Assembly (NCBI RefSeq): GCF_009730915.1
Contig: NC_052472.1
Coordinates: forward strand, 1,488,001-1,552,000
Direction: 5' to 3'
DNA: 64,000 nt
Origin: Dioscorea cayenensis subsp. rotundata
Taxonomy: Eukaryota; Streptophyta; Magnoliopsida; Dioscoreales; Dioscoreaceae
How positions within the stretch are numbered: the first letter of the stretch is position 1; each line of letters begins with the position of its first letter. Below the pieces are notes generated by a model. It was not told the DNA's origin, ran no database searches, and saw only the letters and a program-made list of their open reading frames with translations. Shown here in pieces: positions 56,659 through 64,000 of this stretch. Made by a program: the position numbers and the translations under genes.

Positions 56659-59600
56659 TGTTAAAGGAGTAAATTAAGCTACTGTTACAGCAATTATAGC
56701 CTAAAATTATGTGTAACTGAAAACTATTATTGTCTGTATTATTGTACATATCAGTTACTGTTATCTATAGCTGTATATATAATTGTAAGGTTGTACAATG
56801 AAAGAGTGGAATCATTTCCTCAATTTCTATCATGGTATCAGAGATAGCAATCTAATCTACTCAATTTCTTAGAGAGTTTTGATCTCTGGTCCTGATTTTT
56901 TTTTTCTGAAAGGAGTTTTTGATCTCTAACTTTTTGTTTTTGTGATCCAATTATGGAAAAATATTAGTATTGTCAAGTTCGATGGGAAGAATTATCCTTT
57001 AGTAGAATTCCGGTTCGTATGTTTGTTGAAGGGAAGGATCTCTTGGGGGTTATAGATGGTACTACATGTGAACCTACTGAAGCCCTAGAGAAGATAAAAT
57101 GGAAGACAAAGAATGCTTTCAAGTCATTTCTTGGCTGCTTAACTCCATGAACCAAAGAGACTGCTTTGAGTCTTAGTGGCTTTGTGAAAAGCTTGAGAGA
57201 TGTGGAGTTACTTGAAGAAATTATGCTCTCAATCAAATCAAGCACGAGAGTTTCAATTGAAATATGACATTTCTCAGTATACTCAAGGGGACAAAGGCGT
57301 TCGAGGGCTTATTATTCTGGTTTCATGGCTTTATGGTGCGAACAAGACTTGGTAACAATTGGTTCCATTGATGTAGCTGCTCTCCAACATGTTTTGAAGA
57401 AACGCAAGAAGGCGAGGACAATGCAATTTTTGATGAAATTGAGACCAGAATTTGAACTTGTTCGTGCCAGTATTCTAAATCGCCAATCACAACCCGATTT
57501 GGATGAAATTATTGCTGATCTTCTTGAGGAAGAAACTTCGTCTTCATACACAAGCCACACTCAATCATTCAACTACCATTTTTGATGGGGCCTTATTCTC
57601 CTCAAATACTAAACCAAAGGGACGGTTCAAAGACCTAAGCCAAATCCAGTGTCATGATTGCAAAGAATATGGCCACGTCGTTTCACATTGCAAGAAGAAA
57701 AATTTCTGCAACTATTGCAAGAAAAAAGGCCATATTATATCTGAATCTCGTCTATTGCAAGGGCGAAGACAAGGACACAAAGCCTTCTTTAGTACAGATA
57801 CTTCATTTGTCACGCCTAATTCCCTTGGTGAGACACGATTGACCACTGAATCAATTCAAAAGATGATTCAAGATTCTGTTGCCTCCACTATTTCAGTTGC
57901 TATTGCAAATTTTTTTCTGCCAATGGCATTGTTTCCCAACATTCTTGCCCTTATACACCTGAACAAAATGGGCTTGCTGAACGGAAAAATAGACATCTCT
58001 TGGAACTTGCCCGTGCCTTGCTTGTTGAGTCCTCAACACCTTCAAGATTTTGGGTAGAAGCTATTAAAACGGCTGTTTATCTCATTAATAGACAACCGTG
58101 TCATCACCTTGGCAACAAGTCTCCATTTGAATGTTTTATGATCGTCCTCCTGTCTATTCTCACCTTCGTGTCTTTGGTTGCATTTGTTTTGTTCTTCTTC
58201 CACCTCATGAGCGAAATAAATTGTCACCCAAAGCTGCTAAGTGTGTTTTTCTTGGGTATGCTGATAATCAAAAAGGTTTTGTTTTCTTTGATCCAATTAA
58301 GCAACAAATTCGCATCTCTAGGCATGTCACTTTCATAGAAAACTCTTATTATTATTCTTCACCCACATCATCCTCAATTTCTGCAGTATCTTTCCTACCC
58401 TCATTCGTAGACTCCAATGATCAGAATGACGAGCACCAAGGGACTACTGTGACTTCACCTCTTTCTTCTGTTCAAGGTATTGTTTCTCTTGATCCATCCA
58501 TCACTTCTTTTTCTCATCCTTCTTCCTCTGATTGCACTTTACCACCATCATTACCTACACATCCTCTTAAACAATACGCTCGTCGTCCTAAACCTTCCAT
58601 CACATGCCCAATATCTATCCTCCTTGCTGCATCTGAATCTATGCCAGACATAGGAGTTGTACCTGAAAGATGCAACTCCTCTTCGAAGATCAGAGCGCAA
58701 ATCTGTACCGCCAAAAAGATATGGCTACTCACCTGAAAATTGTGGACCCAAATCAGCCTTACTGTCTCCTTTGGCACAGGTTTCTATTCCTTCATCTTAC
58801 AAGGAAGCTATGGAGCAAGAATGTTGGAAACAAGCTATGGATGAAGAATTGAAAGCTTTGTAAGATAATCACACATGGGAGCTTTGTCCAGATCCACAAA
58901 ATGGTCAAGTCATTGGTAGCAAGTGGATATATCTGAGTCAAATTGAAGGGCGATGGCGGTCTTGATCGTTACAAAGCAAGGCTAGTTGCTCGAGGCTATA
59001 AGCAAGAATATGGGATTGATTATGGCGAAGCGTTTGCTCACGATCGCCAAAAATGACTACTATTACGTGTTGTCTTGGCATTGGCGTCTATCAATCGGTG
59101 GTGTTTTGCATCAATTAGATGTCAAAAAAATGCTTTTTCTTCATGGAGATTTGATGGAAGCAGGTCTATATGAAGCCTCCTCTTGGTTATCCGTTACAAC
59201 CACAACAATCGAGTTATGTTTGCAAAATAAAAATCGTTATATGGTTTAAAAACAAGCTCCACGAGCTTGGTTTAAAAAAATTTCATACCACTATTTGTGC
59301 CTCTCGGGCTTCGCAAAAGCTCTCATGACCATTCTATGTTCTTGCAGAAACTTACGCTAGCATGATTATCTTGCTTATTTCGTTGATGATATTATCATTC
59401 TGGAAATGATCTTTGCGAGGAATCTTTGACATCAAGGCCATACTTCATTCATCATTTCATATGAAAGATCTTGGAGCGCTTACTTATTTTTAGGCCTTGA
59501 GGTAACTTATGCATCTAATGGTTTAGGGACTGAATCAAACCAAGTATACATGTGATATAATTACGTGAAAGCCAACTTAGCGATGACAAGGTTGCTCACA

Positions 59601-60515
59601 CTCCCATGGAAGTGAATGTCAAATACAAGAAAGATGATGGGAAGCCAATTTCAGATCCCACACACTATCGCAAGATTGTTGGGAGCTTGGTATATCTCAC
59701 CATGACAAGACCGATATTTCCTTCGCGAGTTCACATTCTAAGCCAGTTTGTATCTGATCCTCGACAACTTCACTTAGCAGCCTTGCATCATGTAATCCGA
59801 TGTTTAAAAGGAAGTATTAGGAAAGGTATCTTCTTCCCATCTTCTTCTATGCTCATTGTTAAAAGGATTTACGGATGCGGATGAGGCGGGGATGCCCTAG
59901 ATTCTCGTCATTCAATTAAAGGTTGATGTATGTTTCTTGGTCATTCATTGATATCATGGAAATGCAAAAAAGCAAGATCGTGTTTCCAAGTCATCTCGAG
60001 CGAGAATATCGTTCTATGTCTGCGACATGTTCGAGAAATTGTTTGGCTTCAAAGATTACTAGATGAACTTGGAGTGAAGTTGAATGAACCAACTCGACTC
60101 TTTGTTGACAATATGAGTGCTATTCAAATTGCTAATAATCCTGTTTTTTTCATGAGACGGACCAAACATATTGAAGTAGATTGTCACTACATTAGGGAGC
60201 TTCTACAACAAGGGCTTATTACCTTACCACACATAAAGACTGAATACCAGCTAGCTGACATATTTACAAAAGCTATGACAAGAGGTAGACATGAATTTTT
60301 GCTGGACAAATTGATGCTTAAATCAACATCAATTTGAGGAGTGTTAAAGGAGTAAATTAAGCTACTGTTACAGCAATTATAGCCTAAAATTATGTGTAAC
60401 TGAAAACTATTATTGTCTGTATTATTGTACATATCAGTTACTGTTATCTATAGCTGTATATATAATTGTAAGGTTGTACAATGAAAGAGTGGAATCATTT
60501 CCTCAATTTCTATCA
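56659..60515 (+). mobile_element. Ty1/copia retrotransposon with two identical LTRs
   Basis: Complete 3857-bp insertion. The LTRs at 56659-56832 and 60342-60515 are 174 bp each and identical at every base I compared; both run from TGTTAAAGGAG to CAATTTCTATCA. Target duplication GGACC flanks it (56654-56658 and 60516-60520). The PBS TGGTATCAGAGAT follows the left LTR at 56833, and a purine-rich AATTTGAGGAG precedes the right LTR. It interrupts the hAT transposase. The body is shorter than an autonomous copia (about 3.5 kb between LTRs) and is defective. Confidence 0.95.
56954..60337 (+). pseudogene. Defective copia gag-pol
   Basis: Remnants in family order. Gag (FMALWCEQDLVTIGSIDVAA, KLRPEFELVRASILNRQSQP) has upstream stops. 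A CCHC knuckle follows, C-x2-C-x4-H-x4-C in CHDCKEYGHVVSHC (about 57652-57693). Protease and most of the integrase core are missing. Integrase C-terminal parts remain (ERKNRHLLELARALLVESST; HLRVFGCICFVLLPPHERNK; CVFLGYADNQKGFVFF). RT is reduced to SYKEAMEQECWKQAMDEELK and broken pieces. RNase H remains (YRKIVGSLVYLTMTRPIF; LFVDNMSAIQIANNPVFFMR; TEYQLADIFTKAMTRGRHEF). Many stops and frameshifts: it cannot supply its own proteins. Confidence 0.9.
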
Positions 60516-60902
60516 GGACCATCCTTTTCACACTTTCATATTCTTCACGGTTTTTCAACAATGCTTGGCATCTCTGATTCTGTGTTTTTATCCGTACCGA
60601 AGCACCAAAAAAATGGTAATGTATTCTAGAATATGAACTAGTATACTGGTTGTTGCAATGTTTGCACATCCACACCTTAGCTCCACCTGGATTTTTGCCT
60701 TGTGAATGACCAAAAGTATTACTTCAGATGAAAGGGGCTTGGATCTGGAATCTGGTTTGGCATCATCTTCTTGTGGTTCATGAGTTCTTGATTGCTTGGT
60801 TGCTTGAATCCCTTGAGAGTAGATTATTTTTGTAGTATTATCATCACTTGAATCACTTGGATCTTCAACAATTCACTCCTTTGTTCTTTTACCAAACACC
60901 AT

Positions 60903-61365
60903 TTTTATCAAATTGTAAGGTTGATAGCAAGAGGAAGAAGAAAAACAGTATGCTTGTAACTCAGATTATCCAACAGAAAAGCAAAAAAGGAAGATGAAAA
61001 GGAATTACTACGAATTAACTCTCGTGACAATGTTAGTTCCAAAGCAAATCAATTGCACTAGCAATTGTCTGCAATTGAGTTTGACAATTGAGTTAAAGGA
61101 GAAGCTCTAGTTTCTAGGAATAATAATATTTTTTTGCTTCTGATTTAAAAAAAACAGCACATCTATCAAAGAGACAACTTTTCATTTCATTTTAAAATAA
61201 TATTATTTTATAAATTCAATTTTATTAGTTATTTTTACAAAAAACATGGATTAATTCGTAAAAAAGCAACATTTATCTGGCAATAACATTAATTTATGGG
61301 TGTTTTTAGTTAAAATATTTCACAATGGTTTAAACTGCTCCTTTCAGACGTGAGAGAAGTTCAAT
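60903..61365. other. Right flank of the hAT element
   Basis: AT-rich. Includes the inverted pair AATTGCACTAGCAATTG, but no clear hAT terminal inverted repeat or 8-bp target duplication could be fixed. Confidence 0.3.
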
Positions 61366-61574
61366 CCGTTTTGAGATTTCCTTCATCTCCTTTCATCCTC
61401 TGCTAACGTTTTCCAGCCACCAGAATCCTTTGCTGAGGAACGAGGGACACATTAGGAACAGTAAATCAAGAAGTAGAAAGAATCCCTTGATGTGAAACAG
61501 AACAAGAAGTTCCATCGGTGATGCGAATATACGTACCATCGGGAGGCGAGGTTTGCGGGATGAAAAGTCGAGAA

Positions 61575-62575
61575 TCATCGGAGGTCATGTGAAAAGAAGC
61601 CCCTGAGTCTAAAAATCCAAGAGGAAGTAGTAGTACACGAGGTCGACATTGAGGCGGCGGATCCGGATGTGCGGGACGGGAGGATCGGGAAGAAGCCCCG
61701 GGGAGCAACTCCGCGGCGAGATCCGGAGGGCGCTGATCGAAAACTTCGGCAAAAGCTGCTCGGGATGCAACTTGAGGCGATCTTTGAGCACGATGACTGT
61801 CTTCTTAGCGATAGGTGCGGTGATAGAGTCAGCGAAGGACTCTTAATCACCGCGAGCCGATGAGAAGCTGCCAAAAAGCGATTGTGTGAGATCACTCGGG
61901 TAGTAGCGAAAAGCACGAAGCGTGTCTCCTCAGCAATCAAGGCGGCAAGTGCTTCAGCAAAGGTCGGAAGAGGATTACGTCCAAGAAGCTGAACGCGTAC
62001 GGGCTCAAACTTCGGAGCGAGGCGCATCCTGGCGAAACATGAGGTTTTGTTGCTCATGTTTTTTTCTTTTGCAGACACAATTCTTTGCAACGGAGCATCC
62101 CTTTGGCACCATAGCATCGATTGACCGGATACCGAGTGAATACCGTGTAGAATTCCTCCACTGATAGATCCTGTTGTTGAAGACTATGCAGGTTTTGTAG
62201 TAGGGAGAACCGGAGTGCCTCACTGGTGTGTAGATAACGTTGTTGAAGATAGTCCCAAATTTCTTTTTCTCGATAAATGATCGATAAAGCTCATCCCGAT
62301 GGAAAGCGTCGAGTACTCATGCACAAGATAGCCATGACACGATCATCGGCAACCCGCCAAGCCTTGACACCAGCTGCAATAGTCGTCGCCTCATCAGGAG
62401 GATCGTCAAGTAGATGAGAGGCTAGACGATTGATCGCAAGAGCATGCATCTCGAAAAATGCCCACTCACGATAATTTTGACCGTTAAGTCTAATGTCGAT
62501 GTGAGGAAGAGCACCACTGCCAATAATCGGGTCAGAGGAGCGAGGCGGGATCGACATTTTTAACACTGCGCACAA
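61575..62575 (-). pseudogene. Copia gag-protease remnant
   Basis: Frames 62575-62291 (gag N-terminal domain), 62223-62005, 62117-61575 and 61708-61466 (protease) overlap and shift. The coding order is right, but there is no single open frame. DSGAS at the protease site is intact. GC content is well above the surroundings. Confidence 0.75.
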
Positions 62576-62589
62576 TTCTTTGTTTTATA

Positions 62590-62870
62590 TTCTTTCGTGC
62601 CATGTCTTTGCGTATGTCGATGCGTATGTGTACATCAGCTTTGCGCTATCAGCGTAGTGTCGATGCGTATGCACATCATCAGTGCGATGTCATCGTAGTC
62701 GATCTGCTGCACATCACTGCTGTCGTTGTCATCGTAGTGTCGATGCATGTGCACATCAGCGTCTAGTCGTCACTGTAGTGTGTCGATCTTGCAGCATCAC
62801 CGTGATGTGCCATCGTAGTGTCGGTCTGTGTGTACATCAGCGTCTTGTTGTCGGCGTATTGTCGGTGCTT
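62590..62870. repeat. TCATCGTAGTGTCG-type degenerate tandem repeat
   Basis: Phrases such as GTGTCGATGCGTATG, CATCAGTGCGATGTCATCG and CATCAGCGTCTxGT recur about every 40-60 bp within the copia leader. Units are diverged; the period is approximate. Confidence 0.6.
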
Positions 62871-62984
62871 TGAAGAAGGAGAAGAGGACCGGCGGCAACT
62901 TGAGGGAAGGAGAGACCGCGGCGACTTGAGAAAGAAGGTCGGCGTCTTGAGGGAGGCCGACAATTTTAGGATGGGGAAAAATAC

Positions 62985-63240
62985 CGAGCGACTTGGCGGA
63001 GGCGGCGGGAGATGACCGGGAGAAGATGGCGATGATGACCGGTGAGAAAGAGAAAGGTCGGCGTCTTGAGGGAGGCCAACAACTTGAGCGGAGGGACGGG
63101 CGGAGATGACCGGAGAAGATGACGATGATGACCGGTGAGAAAGAGAAGGGTCGGCTTCTTGAGGGAGGCCAACAAGTTGACGGAGGAGGCCGGCAGAGAT
63201 GACCGGAGAAGATGACGATGATGACCGGCGAAGATGACCG
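62985..63240. repeat. 93-bp minisatellite in the copia leader
   Basis: Nearly three copies of a 93-bp unit starting ACCGG(G)AGAAGATG at about 63016, 63109 and 63199. Each copy contains GATGATGACCGG and (in the first two) GTCTTGAGGGAGGCCAACAA-like sequence. Related but shorter units extend to about 62870. Confidence 0.8.
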
Positions 63241-63420
63241 GAGTTAAATTTCTAAACCCTCTCTGATACCATGTTAGAATGAGGCTATATGGAATATAGA
63301 GAGAATGAAGAGAGGAAGAATGAGATGAAGAATGATATTCATGTAGTGATGTATACAAGTATATATAGACACAAGAAGTAAAAGGCTAAAATGGCCTATA
63401 TAGTAATGGGCTCTTTAACA

Positions 63421-64000
63421 GCAATGATCCATCACCTAACAGACTTCGTATACTCATCATGTTGTTTTCTTTGAAAATCAATTTTTCTTTCCTACTCATG
63501 TTGAGTCTTTGCCAGGGCCTCTTGTTCTTCCTATTTTTGATTATGTGTCTACTACTTTTGAACGGTTCAAGCCTGGATTGATGTATACACGACAACAACG
63601 TCCAACTCTACAACTTTCTGAGCTTGACCTGACATCTAAGCCTACCCAAATTGCTTCCTCCACTGACAATCAACTCTCAAATGCCCTTCCAAGGCACTCT
63701 TCCAGAATTACCTATCCATCTAATAGGTAACAAACAAGAGTATGGCATCAATTATGAAGAAACTTTTGCTCCGGTTGCCAAGATGACAATTGTTCGAATG
63801 GTTATTTCCATTGTTGCTTCACAAAGTTGGTCAATTTATCAGATGGATGTTAAGAATGCATTTCTTTATGGTGATCTCAAAGAAGAGATTTACATGGTTC
63901 TACCACCTGGCTTGTCTTTCTGCTCTTCTTTTGACGTTTGTAAGTTGAAGCGATCTCTATATGGATTAAAACAAGCTCCTCAAGCATGGTTTGATACATT
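63421..64000 (+). mobile_element. Ty1/copia pol fragment running off the right edge
   Basis: It starts directly at the LTR of the minus-strand copia element. The plus strand reads an integrase end (VVFFENQFFFPTHVESLPG; frame 63509-63730, FERFKPGLMYTRQQRP). A deletion removes the RT N-terminus, and from about 63730 the RT domain reads EYGINYEETFAPVAKM, IYQMDVKNAFLYGDL and LKRSLYGLKQAPQAWFDT to the window end. The frame changes near 63725. The rest lies outside the window. Confidence 0.88.

Larger units (their letters stand above)
54781..60902 (-). pseudogene. hAT transposase gene, split by a copia element
   Basis: Read on the minus strand. The N-terminal part (60902-60521) starts MVFGKRTKE, then a stop. 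It goes on to a BED-type zinc finger GAKVWMCKHCNNQYTSSYSR...HYHFFG and ENREEYESVKRMV-like sequence. The copia element at 56659-60515 is inserted there. The remainder (56653-54781) contains a DUF659-type core (DTWYTQGVSIVSDGWFDVKH, VVTDNAANCRAAGK) and the hAT C-terminal dimerisation domain (SQPISSSSAERAWSTYSHIH, RADKLVFIYSNIRL). In-frame stops fall at 56082-56084, near 55904 and near 55784. Two frameshifts lie near 55270 and 55190. The terminal inverted repeats were not identified. Inactive. Confidence 0.88.
61366..63420 (-). mobile_element. 5' part of a Ty1/copia element (LTR, leader, gag, protease)
   Basis: On the minus strand the LTR 63420-63272 (149 bp, TGTTAAAGAGCC to CATTCTAACA) is followed by the PBS TGGTATCAGAGAG (from 63271). 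A long GC-rich leader with tandem repeats comes next. Gag begins at about 62550 (DIRLNGQNYREWAFF, LASHLLDDPPDE). Beyond it a Ser/Pro-rich segment leads to the protease active-site phrase FLDSGASFHMTSDDSRLF at about 61610. The sequence stops after the protease; integrase, RT and the 3' LTR are absent. It abuts another copia fragment at 63421, into which it probably inserted. Confidence 0.85.

Noticed and set aside
57312-57560. Minus-strand frames across copia gag
   Set aside because: Antisense to gag coding sequence with recognisable family motifs on the plus strand.

Overview
The window is nuclear DNA of a flowering plant. It has intron-rich genes with GT-AG introns, a plastid-targeted transporter, a DUF3531 gene, a PrimPol homologue, coiled-coil NLR disease-resistance genes, and dense Ty1/copia, LINE, hAT, Mutator, PIF/Harbinger, SINE and TRIM elements. 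I cannot name the species. No TIR-NLR is seen, which fits a monocot but does not prove one.

Layout. 1-5,070 is repeat territory: an LTR-like block carrying a PIF/Harbinger MITE, a Mutator-like MITE and a tRNA-derived SINE. 5,071-12,289 (+) is a seven-exon EamA/WAT1-type transporter. Its long third intron holds two Ty1/copia 3' ends fused tail to tail into a palindrome of about 1.1 kb. 13,040-15,455 is a tandemly duplicated GC-rich block, possibly a Mutator-like element with captured sequence. 15,694-23,412 (+) is an eight-exon DUF3531 gene. Its first intron contains a degenerate copia element, itself split by a clean 0.8-kb Mutator-type element.

24,851-24,937 (-) is an extra copy of the last PrimPol exon. 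26,584-30,144 (-) is an intact single-exon CNL resistance gene of 1186 aa. Head to head with it, 31,515-37,740 (+) is a second NLR, now a pseudogene split by a LINE. A 492-bp TRIM retrotransposon follows, then an N-terminal NLR fragment (39,520-40,487, -). 40,859-44,254 (+) is a truncated second copy of DUF3531, split by another LINE.

45,482-51,002 (-) is the 3' part of a PrimPol primase-polymerase gene with its zinc-finger exons. The DUF3531-3'/PrimPol-last-exon segment therefore occurs twice, and the NLR block lies between the two copies. From 52 kb to the end the window is nested transposons: a decayed Mutator transposase, an LTR-like block, an hAT transposase cut by a copia element with two identical LTRs, a minus-strand copia 5' end with a minisatellite leader, and a copia pol fragment running off the right edge.

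How the genes relate. The three housekeeping-type genes (transporter, DUF3531, PrimPol) have no evident joint pathway. DUF3531 and PrimPol are tail-to-tail neighbours whose shared 3' region was duplicated around the resistance-gene cluster. I found no gene set that looks like a new biosynthetic or defence system. The notable content is genome rearrangement and transposon nesting.
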